Assembly (NCBI RefSeq): GCF_037975245.1
Contig: NC_092583.1
Coordinates: forward strand, 15,657,264-15,721,263
Length of the DNA stretch: 64,000 nt
Origin: Apostichopus japonicus
Taxonomy: Eukaryota > Echinodermata > Holothuroidea > Aspidochirotida > Stichopodidae
Reading direction: 5' to 3'
Within the stretch, counting starts at the first letter, position 1; each line of letters starts with the position of its first letter. The translations under genes were made by a program, and so were the position numbers. The notes under the pieces were generated by a model. It did no database searches and had not been told where the DNA came from. It was given only the letters and a program-made list of their open reading frames with translations. Of the stretch, positions 37,901-51,200 are shown piece by piece.

Positions 37901-40045
37901 AGTAGGATGATGCGTTAACATTCTAACACAGACTCAAATTCATGGATTTGAACTAAAGTCATAAAAAGTGTGGTTTTCTATGAACTTAGTTTGTTAATAA
38001 AAGTTCTATCGAATAATTTAAACCAAAGTATCCTTTACCAGCTACACTAACTGTCTGAAAGCCAACTAATTCCTAGGCATTGGAATTGATATCAAGTTAA
38101 AACAAAGGTTTCTTTCAAACTAAAGTACTCTTATCTATTGTGTTTAGATATGAAAATAGCTCATTGTTGTTATTAGCGATTATAAATTCTGAGTGATTCT
38201 TCCAAACAGACCCTGACATATGGCAGTGGAATGGATGCTAATAAGTTTTGAGAACCCATGGATAAGTCGAAAAGTATAATTTTGTTGTAGCATGGAAACG
38301 AAGTGCTTCAGTATTAATTAACCCAAAATAAAAATGCAAATTGACGGAGCATCGATTAGCAAATTAAATCTACTGGTTGAAAACCAATGAAGTGGAATCG
38401 AGTATAAATACAAAAAAAAATAGGATGAAATTGCTCTATTGGAAAAATGCATATTTTTTTCGGTATTAGATGTTGTATACCAAGCAGTAATTCGTCATGT
38501 TTCGCATGAACACCTAAGTATGCTGGATGCATTAATACTTGCACTGTTGGTTTTTTTTCTTTTTGTTTTTTCTGTTTAATTGCAACACTTAATATTCAAT
38601 CTGGCATCGTTGTTAAACTGTTTTTGTTGCCGATGGTTGCATCGCTATTTGTATATTTAAACCAGCATCAAACGCAGACGATGTCATCTCTACGGAACGA
38701 AAGCTCAGCCACTATATACCAGCACTGTAATGTCTCCATTGTGGAAAAACGTTCAGACCATTCTCTCAGATCAATTTGGGGATATTGTTCCCAAAAATCA
38801 ACACCATATTGATTTTGGTGGAAAGATCCTATTCACGGTATATTGACAGATGGTGTTTTTCATCTGCTCTTCTCTGTTTATGACTGTAATTACGACAAAA
38901 CGGTCATTTTAGAAACCTCTCTACGATAAATGATCACGATATTCCTGTAAAAAACAAAAAAAAACTTATTCTGCAATCATAATGATTGCCAATGTGGCAG
39001 CACAAGGTGTGGAACAATTGACAGGGTCGAGGGAACCAAGACACGTACCCCTTGAGGTGAGTTTTTTAACCCCCTGTTGCAGCTAGTGTGCGATGCTTTA
39101 CGTAAATTATGCAACACTGTTCCACCTAGTGGAGGTGTTTCAGGGCTTTCAGGGGCCCTGGTTGAAAGAGTGAGAGTAATATGTTAACCTCCTATTCCAT
39201 CTAAACTGCACTTGACATAAAACCATAATATAAGAGAACAGGTACCATGATATATGTAGCTGGAAATGAACTGGGCAGTTAATTTGTCAAACATAACAGA
39301 GTTGTTAATGTTCAAATTGAAACAGAGTAAGGCATAGGCATGCTGGTACTCATTCGATCATTCGTGCAAAAATAGTTGTGATCCGTTGGCTCAAAGATTT
39401 CGTAACCAACCCTAGGGCATTGCATGTGGACCCTGGTGCAGTGAAATGCCTTGAAGCTATACTGCCGGGTACAACAGCTCTGAATTCATGTACTTCGGTC
39501 TGAAACTATATTTCAACTATTAATTACGTTCGTTAATATCTCCCGGCATTTTTAATGATGACATGTCTATAACACTTCTTTTGTGGTTCTTGAACCACCA
39601 TGTTTACAAACTCGTGGAATCTTGGTTTGTAACTTTGTAGTAATGTGTACTGTGAAGCCCATGGTGGCATTCATCATAACACTTGAATAATCCTACAGTG
39701 CTTAGGTTACCCTGTAACGTTTGGGTAAGTATTGAATACACATTGCTCACTGTGACGTTCATTGCCACTATCTGTGGTACCAAGTTAAAGTAAGTTTTAC
39801 GGCTCCTACTGTTTTGTTATCATGGAGCCATGATTGCACGCGTTGAAATAAGAGAACTTCTATATCTTACGGCACTTAACACATCTAGCATCACAACTTT
39901 AATGATCATAATGTAGTTTAGATCCTTGCGAAGAAGCCATCATTGGCTTATCAAAGCTGCAAGCTGACCGAAGTCAGTCTCTTAGATTTATATTTTAACA
40001 TCCATGATTATGAATTGTCAATTGTCAACAACTCTGTAACTAGAC
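32000..40045. other. Gene-less stretch (8 kb)
   Basis: G-rich tract at 32275-32300, two 32-34-bp tandem copies at 32719-32791 (ATTAGATGTCT...TATGCAGTTG), and C-rich tracts at 32920-32960, 33089-33130, 34531-34545 and 34879-34890. The block 35.2-36.5 kb is less repetitive and slightly richer in CpG. Nothing coding could be supported. Confidence 0.45.
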
Positions 40046-40130
40046 GACATACATTAACCTTGGAGTGACTCAAACTCGGGACCTTATGGTTGAAAGGCAC
40101 CAGCGTTAACCACTGAACTAACACTCCCTT
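40046..40130 (-). mobile_element. tRNA-like SINE head, third type
   Basis: On the - strand it starts at about 40130 with GGGAGTGTTAGTTCAGTGG (A-box-like TAGTTCAGTGG), then TTAACGCTGGTGCC, and the B-box-like GAGTTTGAGTC at 40067-40077. The spacing fits a tRNA-derived promoter, but the arms do not fold into an obvious intact cloverleaf, so I call it a SINE head. The sequence from 39930 to 40045 may be its body, but this is uncertain because no second copy is present. Confidence 0.55.
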
Positions 40131-41830
40131 ATCAATTCCTTAGCATAACTCCCTGTGCAACACACAGGCTGCCTCAAACCTTGTCATATTGAAGCCTATG
40201 CATTTACCACATGGCACATTTTCCCACAGTGATGAATTAAAACGTTTTACTGACAATTTCCGTAGTTCCAGCTCTACTTGACAGACAAAATTGTTCTCAC
40301 TTAAATTTCTCTAAAAGAGTTTATTTGCTAAGAAACATATATTAACCTAACCAGAATTAGGAGGTCAAAGATACACACCTTGGAAAGTTTGAGTTCAAAC
40401 AACTAATTGAAAATACACGGTTAATACGACACCAAAACACTTTTGATAAACCCTCCTATTTACTGTCAAAATTTCCACAAACAAGCGATTACTTCCATGG
40501 AGCAGCATTACAAAGGGCATTTGTTGTGCTCTCCATCGATATAAAACTGGTGTTCATTCGTGTATCCTTTCAATCAGACCAACCAACTATAAAATCTCCA
40601 GGTTTTGTCCCCAAATATGCAGGTTGTTGTCATGAATATATCTCTATAATTATACCGTTGGGGGGTTGAATGGGGGAGGGTGAGGTGAAGGGATGAGAGA
40701 TGACAGGCTGCACTTACGTTAGTCAAGGGGGTACCCCTGTATGTGTCAGTGTGCACTTCATTGTCTAATCTTCACTGTAGCATTCATTTCTAGTTTATGA
40801 AAGTCTAACTTACTAAAAATAGGTGTTGAACTATCTGGTTTATGACTTTAAAAGATATGATTTTGTAAGGTGAGCTCTAGCTGGACTGGTGTGCTCTTAT
40901 ACTTTAACTATACACAGCAGTTTTGCAAATCTTCCACCGTGTCAAAGAGAACAGATGCAGCAGCTACATATCCCCTGCAGCATAAATGTAACGCTGAACC
41001 ATTTAAACATTTAGACAATGTTATCACAACAGACCAGTAACTGCACCAGAAGAGATTATGTTCTATGCAGCATGGCTGCATCATGCTCCAGCTCCCTCAG
41101 TCATCTGACACAACTGCCTGATAGATAAACCTAAGTGTACCAAATTGCAATAACATATAATCTCATACATGCAATGTTCATATTATGACATATCTCCTTT
41201 GTAGCCTAACATGTTGTATGTATAGCTAGCCTGTAAAGGTTTTATAATACAGGCCTGGTAAAAAAGGGGGTCAGGGATCAATTATAAGGAGCCCCGTGGA
41301 AAATATGGGATATTTGTTAAGATATAATATAATCTCAAGTCCATGATATTCTGAAGGAAAACTAGAGAGCTAGAATTGGGGGCACAGTGATGTAATTGTC
41401 TCTGGGGTCCTGCCTTACATGCATTGTAAATAAGTTAATTAAGACCTTTAATTAGGCCAAGGCACAGAATCTGTAGAGTTATTCTGATAAACAAGTTTGA
41501 AATGAATTCCTGGAACTGTGTGCAATAGGAAACTTTTAGAGCAACAATGCAATACAAGTAGATTATTCCCCAATTAGTACAACGTATGAGTACAATTAGG
41601 CTCAGCTATAAGGGTAATTACTAGTCCTAATTATCTATCTGACAGGAGTATCTATTAATAGATTTCCAAGATGCTCTCTCTGACTAGATGGATATTAATC
41701 CACGAGAGATGAGTATAGCTGGAATACGAGCACAGATCACGCAATCATTTATAGTTTTCAAATTCTTTTGGGTAGAAGTTTTGAAGGCTATGAAATTTTT
41801 GTCTCATATAAACTACTGTATAGTTCCTGT
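40131..41830. other. Gene-less stretch
   Basis: A short G-rich tract at 40661-40695; otherwise unremarkable AT-rich sequence. Confidence 0.5.
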
Positions 41831-41838
41831 GTCCCAAA

Positions 41839-42053
41839 CAGGCACATAGTGAGGAATTTGTCAGCAAAGCCTGTAGGCAAACTGTCTATTGCGTAGCGCC
41901 ACCATGGGTTGGCGCGAAGCGTACCGAAAATGCCTCCCAGATCGCTGGACTGGCACTTCCCAGGCCTTGTAAGTTGCATCTAAGCATATTCTATTTTGAA
42001 ATTACTAGCGATTTCATAAAAAAAATAACCTCCCCCTCTTGGCTACACGCCTG
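41839..42053. mobile_element. hAT-type MITE, 215-bp copy with perfect 8-bp TSD
   Basis: The same family as 28445-28731, with shared segments GCGTAGCGCCACCATGG, AATGCCTCCCAGATCGCTGG and CACTTCCCAGGCCTTGTAAG. Ends are CAGGCACATAGTGAGG and GGCTACACGCCTG. It is flanked by a perfect GTCCCAAA duplication (41831-41838 and 42054-42061). It lacks about 70 bp present in the other copy, so it is an internally deleted relative. Confidence 0.93.
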
Positions 42054-42061
42054 GTCCCAAA

Positions 42062-42882
42062 ACTGTCTTTATGCTCTTGAATAGCAATTTGCCCAGTTTG
42101 CATAGCAGTTTTTAGCGATGCAGTACTGGCCAGATTACTTATTCCCTGCAGATTCATTACCAGACTGGGAATTGTAGTGAAAGCAGCATTAAGGTCTGAT
42201 GCGATTTCGTTTACAAGTAGCTGTATTAAGCAAAACAGCTCAAAACTTTTGTTACCTACCATTGCAGTCATTCTGTGTTATTAATTTTTACTTATTACTG
42301 AAGGTTTTACCAGTATATTGGGAAACTCTCATAAGTGTCTGAGGAATATTTATACGTAATACTGGATTTAGACTGTTCTTCAGATCACGAATGTGGGAGA
42401 GATGGCTAAAACAAAGTGGTACCCTGTTCTATATTTACAAGGTGAATGTATGATGGTGGATAAGGTGGATTTGAGATAGTAAAGGCACTAATGTTCATTG
42501 AAAGGACAGCGGTAATGAAGATCTCGCTGATTTTGCTCAGTGGTTGAGTTGTATCCTTCAGCTATATATGATTTCATCGATGATTTGAACAGGTTCTGCC
42601 AGGATCAGAAAGAATTGTCATCTTTAAAAGGTCAGGCGTCAAACTGCTCCAAGGAATGGAAAAAAATTTCCATAATGTCTCGCATTGCATTGAATTTAAC
42701 TGTATAATCACATTGAATGGGTGGACTAAGCCACGAAAGTGCCTCAAAATGCTAAGTTGATGTTTGCTTGAACAACTGTGGAAATTTTTGTTAATGAGTA
42801 GTTTATATTTTAAATTTTCTTTCGAAAGAGTGGTTACAATCTGAATTATTGAAACGGCAACTACAGTTCCTATCAGTGCAGC
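42062..42882. other. Gene-less AT-rich stretch
   Basis: Nothing recognised. Confidence 0.5.
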
Positions 42883-43185
42883 TACATATGTATAACACAG
42901 GATGTTAAGTTAGGGGACACACAAAGTTACATGTTAACTTAGTGGACACGCAAAGTTACAGATGTATATTCACAGGATGTTAAGTTAGGGGACACGCAAA
43001 GTTACATACGTATAACACAGGATGATAAGTTAGGGGACACACAAAGTTACATGTTAAGTTAGGGGACACATAAAGTTACATACGTATAACACAGGACGAT
43101 AAGTTAGGGGACACACAAAGTTACAGATGTTAAGTTAGGGCACATGCTTACAGAACCATATCCGTAGGGTACGTACAAAGTTACA
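42883..43185. repeat. Composite minisatellite (about 29- and 45-bp units)
   Basis: Units with the core TTAAGTTAGGGGACACACAA, then AGTTACA, are separated either directly (about 29-bp period) or by a TACGTATAACACAGGATG spacer (about 45-bp period). The two forms alternate, giving a higher-order repeat of about 74 bp. Edge units are degenerate. Confidence 0.93.
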
Positions 43186-46100
43186 GCATTGATCTATTCA
43201 AGAGATATATTTACAATGAGTAACCGAGCTTCCATGACTTAAGACTCTATAATAATAATTAAAATCAATATGTAACCTATAAATAACATGCTTGTCTTTG
43301 TATGATGGAAATGTCCATCCATCCTATTGTCTACAACACCACACCACTCCACCCCACCCCCACCTATCCCTCGCCCTCCTCACTTTACCTTAATACCATT
43401 TGTCTATAAAACAGGGTTTGCATGTAGTCGACCAAGTCAAGCAACTTGGAAAGTTCAAGGGTTATCCTCCTAGGCAAATATAAGATGCATTCATTCTATT
43501 TTTGTAGCTCATGTTTTGATCTAAAAATAGGAACAATACTCGCAATCAATATTGAAATTTTCTCAGCGTCTCTGCCGAAGTTAACTTAATGTTACGTCAC
43601 GGTGAAAATCATTTTGTCTCTGTTCTCCCTTTAATTTTTTTAACCTTTTGTTTACTATTTCGAAAACAAGATTGGCGTATTATGATTCGCCCCTTTTTAG
43701 CTTGCAAAGGGGAAACCAATATTCCTGTTCATTAAAGCAAAAACTCCCAGGTCCCCCCCAAAAAATTATTACACTTTGCCCTCACCGTCTGAAGGCTTGG
43801 AAAGTAATTTTCTCAAACGATCAATGGGTTGATAACACGCGAGATCCATCAAAATTGCTCCCTTCCTCGCAATCCTCAATTTGCCGGCAATATTTGCCGA
43901 GAAATGATTTTTCCATTCAAACTTGTCAAGCGGATGGCATGACAGGAAGGGCATATTTAAACCGGCTTCGTCGTTTGATTTGTCGCTACCAAATATTATC
44001 AGGATAACGCAGATATCGGATCTATATAGGCCTATTACTCATAAGTACAGTGTTACAGCTTACGAAGATCGAACGATAGCCTGTTGTATCAAAGTCTCGC
44101 TCTCGTTTTAATAAACCCCGCTGGAAAAACTTTGCCCGACAACGACGTCGACAAAGACTTTTCTGCGGTGTGGCATAATTACACGGATTTGTGGTTCTGC
44201 GGTATAGTTTTTATCTCGTGGAGATCTGTTTGTTTCAGTGAGAAAGAGATTATAGTTTTTTACATGATCTGCAATTGTTTCAGTAAATTTAGCATTATCT
44301 GCTGCTATCCTGGAGGCTGTATGTGGTGCACAGTTTATTCGAATGGACAAACACAGATGTCAGTCAATGTGCTTTTTTTTACCGTTATGTGCGTGTGTGT
44401 AAACTTACCAACGAAACGGGGAACGAGCAATCTTCTCTCTCTAGTACTATCCCATAGGTTTCTGTAACACTGTAAAGTATAAGAGCTTCATGTTTAATTA
44501 TCAAAGTAAAATTTGCTAAAATAATTATTATTTTTGTTGTTGTAAATATGCATGTTTTTCAGGTTACTTTAACGATATAGGCATTTTCAATTATCAGGAT
44601 AATTGTGCATGGTTTAAGTTCTTAAATCTTGATTATCAATTTTTAAAATTTTAATTAGGTCATAATGAAGGCAGTGCTCTACTTACTGAGAGGAAATAGG
44701 TTCCTTACAACAATCTGCATACATAGCAGTATTAAAGCAATTTGTAAGTATGTGTGCCTATACCAGGACACTGTAGGCTGCTACTGAATTGATTTACCCC
44801 GGTAATAAGCTATTTAACGATTAGCTTCTGCTACCTTAGTAACAAATATTTATTAAGGTTAATTTATGAATATTAAATATTTATAAATTATAAATTATAA
44901 AGGTTATTATAATTCCTCTCAAATATGCTAGAAAGTCAAATTATGGTCACCTTTCCTAAAAATTTCAAAAAAGCATTTCCTAATGATTTCCCTGAAAGCA
45001 CTTCTACCTAATACTGTGAAACGTTTGATTCTCTGATTACGATACAATTATTAACAACTGACATTGCAATGTTAATTGCATAGATAGTCACACTAATTAT
45101 ACATTTAGGGAATACTTATCAAACCTTCCAGTTGATCCTACAGGTCAATAACACTTTGGAATCAATATTACTGACCTTTAACATTCTATCAGGTATATGC
45201 CCAAGCTAAATGGAATTCAGATATCAGACCTTGAAAAACGTTTTAGCCACTTGCTCTGAGAAATACAAATTATGTTTAAAAAATCTGATATAATCAAGTT
45301 TCCACTGGCAATTACCTGAATTTCAACACATGAAAATTACATGAGGCTTATGAGAGCAGTTTAAGTAATATTTACTGATAATAAGCAGTTATAGGGTGTT
45401 TATATATTAGTTAAGAAAATCATATGATTTTTTATTTTATATTTTATTGTGAACTGACTTTAGCATTTATGCTTAATGTCTTTTGGCAGAAATATGTAAG
45501 TGCATTCTTTCTACTGGCAACTGGTGAAAACTAATCAAAGGAAGACCCTTGGATTCTTATCGCCACATAAATTTGAATATTAGTGAAGAAATTATGAATT
45601 ATTTCACATTTTTTTAAATTATATATTTCGTCATCCAGTGCACACCTTTACATCGTAAGTCTTTAACACAAACGCAACAGAAAATCCAAATATTCTATCT
45701 CTCTCTCTCTCGCAACAAAAGTGACATTTTTTATGATCTAAAAGGATTGCATTGCTAAAGGGTTCAACTCCTAGCTCTCGTACATGAAAACTAATATCAG
45801 AATTAATGCAAAATGCTGGCTTTCCCCAGCTCTTTTGTTATCTATGTATGATACTTGGTAACAGCATATAAAATATCTCTCTACATATATCTAACTATAT
45901 ATCAGTGCCACATGTATACAGTAAACATACCCTGAATCCCTTCATTACCAGTACAATTAATATTCCATATCAATAGCCGGACACATAGTCTCATACAATA
46001 GATGCTTTAACACTAATACATGTATATATATATATACCGAATGTACCTAACAGCACGGAAACACCCTTCCTGGTAACTAGGTTGCATTTATAAGTGTGTT

Positions 46101-47779
46101 CATCGATCATGATAAATGAAGTCATCTATTATGGTTGCTATGTCAGTTAACCTATTAAATACTGGCTAGAGGTAGATTGCTTGTATATGTACATGTTGCA
46201 TGTCAAGTGTATAACGTACTTCACTACACTCTGCCTGTGATACCAACTTTAACTATATAAATACTACCAACTGGCATGAAGCCAATTAAAACCAGACTTC
46301 CATATAGAGGAGGGAGGGGAGGGATGGGGGAGGGGGGGAGGGAGGGGGAAGGGGTGCAAAAATGTTAGCTAATGACTGGGCAGGTTTATTTCTCCCCTCT
46401 GAGAAATTTCTTTTTGCTAAAGGTGATGGTATCATTCCATCCCTTTTAACCTTTTGTGTATTACTGTACAAATAACTTACAAATCTGTAATTTAAAACTT
46501 GCATAAGATTGTTTTTGTCAATATTTAATCTATAAAATTGCTCTACAAAATATGCCAGTCCTCGTATTTATATACGTATATATATATGTATATATATGTA
46601 TATAAATATATATTTATATACAGGGGAATGACTCTAACTGCATACATGCATATACTGAACTTATATCAGATGATACCATTTTTCCATTTCATGAATCTTT
46701 TATCATTATTTGTTTTGCTCGTCATTAATTTGCCCTTTCGCCAGACTTTGATATAAATCTTTATTTATGCATACGTCTGTGTAGTGTGCAGCTAGTACAT
46801 GTCTTCCCACAGTGAATCTAAGCCTGCATAATTAGGAGGGACTGTCTTATTTTAACTTTATGCTGCCATGCTCAATATGCATGGTTGATTGCTCCGCTTA
46901 TAGAAAATGAATTAAATTAGAACTGGTGTTACGATACCTTCATAGATCATTTACATGCAGATATGTAGATTCACACAGTTTATATATAACTCTGAGGTTG
47001 CAGCTAACAGTTAAATCATTCCTTCAGCCGTGTGTTGTTCCATCATCTTTGCGCTTATTAATTAATCCTTTCAGGAGCTATATATCGCAGAATTAATATT
47101 TATATAGTTTTGCAAGGATTGTATTACAACATGAAAATGTTGCGGTAAATTTTTTGTCGTGGAAAAAATGGAAAAAAAAATCACCGGTGATTGTAGTTGG
47201 TAGAGTCAAGTGAGTTCAGTTTTTAAAATGGACGTCGAAGAGAGTATCGGTCAAAGGCCATACTAAGACTTTAGTCTGGTGGCCAATGAGTGTTTAGTAT
47301 ATAGTCAATATTTGAAGATATATGATAAGAGGGATTTTATTTGATGGATTTTGTGAAATATTTTAATGTATCCTTCTTAAAGCACAACAGAAGTGCAATA
47401 CAGTGCATATGTGAAGCTTCCATCACTATTTAGTCACCAATATCGGAAACAAATCACCCATTTTGTCCTATTTTAATTAGTCGACTGAAAAGTTCCATGA
47501 CGGAATTAATGAAAAGTAACTGGTAGTCTGTTCTCTGACATTGAAATCATATATTGGTAACGATGAAATAGAAGAGACATTTCACCAGCATGCAGATCTG
47601 TGAAAGCTCAAAGTTTACTTTTTTGTAAATTGTGAATTATTAAGGAATTGTAGCTAAGGCACACTCTGTAAATTGCATACCCTGAACAATTCCTCACATC
47701 CATATGGATGACTTCAATGAAAACATTTTTTCTATTGTACAGGTGTATTGGAAAGTCTTTATACAGGTGTACACACTCA
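43186..47779. other. Gene-less stretch upstream of the DPP gene
   Basis: C-rich island at 43341-43380; a less AT-rich block at 43.6-44.5 kb with overlapping open frames but no recognised domain; TA-rich microsatellites at 46022-46036 and 46567-46620; a GGAGGG-rich tract at 46307-46352. No exon or RNA gene supported. Confidence 0.45.
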
Positions 47780-48110
47780 TCGCATACAGTCCACATTAGT
47801 CGTGCTCTCTCTCGTTGTACGCACCTTCTCTGATTAAATCATACAGCGGTCTGGACGGTTTGGATAATTACGCCGAAGACATTCAGACATTTAATCCCTG
47901 AAATGTCAAACGTCAAACTCGAAGGAATTTCCCACTCATCGTGAAATTTACTAAGTCAAATAAGGGAATCCAATATATTTCGGTTCGGGGGAAACTTTCT
48001 TCCCCAAATTTGTTTGGTGTTTTGTTTATTGGTTGGCGGTCTGTCATCATCCAGAGCTTAGGTTTCTGTAAGCTCGATAAATTTGCATACTGACTATTTT
48101 TCCTCTTGGG
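47780..48110 (+). promoter_or_regulatory. Candidate promoter / 5' UTR of the short DPP-like transcript
   Basis: This stretch is visibly less AT-rich than its surroundings and contains several CpGs. It has an ATTGG (inverted CCAAT) box at about 48029 and pyrimidine-rich CTCTCTCTCG at about 47804. It directly precedes the in-frame TAA and the first ATG of exon 1. No strong TATA box at a fixed distance was identified. The promoter role is inferred from position only. Confidence 0.3.
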
Positions 48111-48212
48111 ATGAGAAGTTGGCGAAAGTTTCTGATCAAAATGGCCTTGATCGAGAGTGCTTCCATGAACTCTTTAGACAATCTTGATGACGTACCACAC
48201 GAGACAGAAGGA
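48111..48212 (+). CDS. DPP-like exon 1 (cytoplasmic N-terminus)
   Basis: This is the first coding exon that I can link to the downstream exons. It ends in frame at GAAGGA followed by donor GTAAGA (phase 0). An in-frame TAA at 48078-48080 lies upstream, so the frame is closed and the start is inside this exon. Three in-frame ATGs occur at 48111, 48141 and 48165. The shortest version, MNSLDNLDDVPHETEG, is acidic like other short DPP6-type cytoplasmic tails. The longer start adds a basic stretch, MRSWRKFLIK. I use the 48111 start for residue numbering but cannot decide between the three. The exon could instead be preceded by a non-coding 5' exon. Confidence 0.8.
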
Positions 48213-51200
48213 GTAAGAAAAAAACAACTTCCATTTTACAAAAACAAATCTGTCAAAAGTTTTCTCATCTTCCTTCTTTTTTTTCTCTCTTTAACGTCTT
48301 GTTTTAAATCGATTCAATTTTGAACGAGGGTTTGAAGAGTACTGTCATTGTATGGAATTTTGTGTTTAATATATTATTAGGTGTGGGGACGGTGGGGGGG
48401 GGCAGGTGGAGGGGAATGATTGGGGTTGTAGGGAGAAGAAATACATATATCTTTCTTCCTTTTCTCTTTCAAGCAGACATCAGCAGTTAAAGATATCAGA
48501 CATAACCCCTAATAAATCCTTTCGTTCGTTTCTGCAGAAAATCCAGTTTTCTTTGAAAAGGCAAAAAATAATGTTGTTTTTTCTTTTGTTGTTAATCACT
48601 TATTTATGTGCCATTGTTTTCTTGTATTTTCCTCTCAGGAGTTGGTCGGGAGGACCCAAGAGACGAGAAACTGGGGTGGTATGATCATCTCCATCATCGT
48701 CATCATTCTCATCTGTGCCACGATCGTCACAGTTGCCGTCATCGTCTCCGAGAGTCAGTATTTCATTTAATTTTCTCGATATTTAATCTCTCTTTTATCA
48801 AGAATCGATTAACCATAAATATTTTCTCTTTTTTCTCCCTTTTTCTTTGTTGCACATGAACCTATAATGTATATGGTTTTACATAATAATTCGCAGAAAA
48901 GTGAAATGGGAATTTTTTTTAACACATTTTGAAAGGAGAACTCATATATATACCATTCTAGCATGTCGCAGATGAAATCCTATAGTGAAGATAACGGCCA
49001 TGTTGTCACTTCTGAAAAGTTATCTTTACTTCAATAAAGTTACTTGTCTGATATTTTTGAGTTAATAATAATATTTTAATAATAATCAGCAGTTATTGGA
49101 ATTTTGAATCTAGTTTATAGGCATTAAGTTGGATGATCTTCTAAGGAATGCCTGCATTTTTGACAGGCAATGAGCATACATGCCTAGCTTCCATCCCAGA
49201 AACACAGATATCGTAAAGAAAAAAATATATGAATGTAATACTAGATTAATAACTTTCAGGAACTTGTAGGATTTTGGATAATTGGGATAGATTCTTTTTG
49301 TTCTGAATATGACCTGCTGCTGAAAACATTGTTAAAACTGATAAGAATATTCTTGAAAAATTGGTTTTGGTATGGGAAGGAGGAGGTGTGGGGGGGTTGT
49401 GGGGGGGGTTATAGTGTTGTCTTGTAGGTAACAATGACTCACTATACCTTAAAGTCCACCTTTCATCAAGTTTAATTGCAAAGACTTCAAAAAAGTGTCC
49501 CAGAAGTAATTGCTTCACCAACATATCACCCTATCCTTCCCCATCCCTCATATCCGGTTGATTATGCCGCCAACTTAGCGCTCGGCCTGCCCACTCGATC
49601 ACTTTAATTTCTGGAATCGGATAACACCCAGGACTGATGTTGGTGTCTTTCAATGTCACCTTTAGTTTCATGTGTGTTAAAGTTTGTTAAAAACTCATTA
49701 ACAAACATGGGGAGAGTTGATTTATAACAAGGGCGAAGAAATTTCTAGTAATTATCTTGATTCTCCCTCTCTCTGTCTTGCGTGTGTATACGTCTTACAG
49801 ATAGTAATAACAACATTGGTACTTTCTTCTTAAAATAGGTTTCTCAAAAAACAGCTTTCTATTTCAACTATTTTTTTATTCACAGGGTCGATTATTTTCT
49901 GGCATATTTTAAGAATATTCTTTCTCTGTACTATATATTTATATAGTATGTATTGTGATATCATATTCCATCTATTAAATATTCATAACTTTGACATTGA
50001 ATATTCATCTCTTTCTTCTTTGTAACATCACTATTTGCGAACGCAATATGATTCATCATCTTACCTGTGTGTCTGGTGTAAGTATAACTACCATCCTATT
50101 GAGACGTATACCCGTACCAAAAAATAAAATCACTTTGTAAAATCATGTCATCACAAGTCGGGCAAAATGGCGGCAGGGTTTAATGTAACACACACACTCA
50201 CACACAAAGGTTGTGTCACTACGTGTCACGAGTGTCACTAAGTGTCACAATTTGCATGCATGAGTCATCATCACCTATATCATTGTTTATTATGTATGTA
50301 CAGATGCTGTTTGCTGCATTTACAGCCAATCACCATCCCCGGAAAAAAAAAAAACGAGTTTCTCAGAAGTCGCCTCAATTCTGACAACAATTTGATAAAA
50401 CTATTAAAACTAATATATGAATTTTGCAAGACACGAAAGATTGGTCACATTTAGCTTGTTTCTTCAACTGAATACATGTTTATGTTTCTTACTGACCTCC
50501 CCATTCCCCATCCCCCAAATTGCAGCAAACGGTTCATGTCCACACATACATACAGCAATACACCAGTTTTGATCTTACATATCTGTTTAAGTTGGGTCTT
50601 TGCATGCTAGGTGAGGAGTCCTTCGCTTCATATTCTTTGTACATCACCATGTAAGATTTTCTTTTCACTATTAATTTCAACTATTATTTATTACATATAT
50701 TTTTTTGTGCTAGCGTCCATGTTTTAAGTGTTGCTCCATGCTTTTTTTCTTTTTTTTACGGCCCACATTTTCCTTCTCACTTTGAGAGGGGAAGAGAAAA
50801 TATGCGGTTGGTCGGAACAATTACTTTCTGGAATAGAAACCAGTAAAGGACTCTTTTTTTTTTCCTTGTAAGTTTTGTATGTCCCTCGTTGATAGCATGA
50901 CCGTTTCCATTTATTAGATTCACTAGAGATATGTGTATCACCTCATTTGTAATTATAATGGTCAAAAGTTGTTTGATTTCATATTGTTATAAAAAGTAGG
51001 GTTTTAAAGAACCCTGTTCCAGTTCCAACTCCCAGGCCCCATCGAACAACGAGTCCCACCGTAGAATCAGTCAAAATGTCATGATTCATTCATGATAGGG
51101 TATATTTTTGCATTTTTTCCCCGTTTTCGCTATGCTGCGGGTACCAGAGTACACTAACATGTCCCGGCATTAACTCTCATTTCCATCAACTGGTTTATAA

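Noticed and set aside
48406-48859. Open frames reading through DPP exon 2 in other frames (for example the His-rich frame HHRHHSH)
   Set aside because: They are shadows of the exon; the frame that splices correctly encodes the transmembrane helix.
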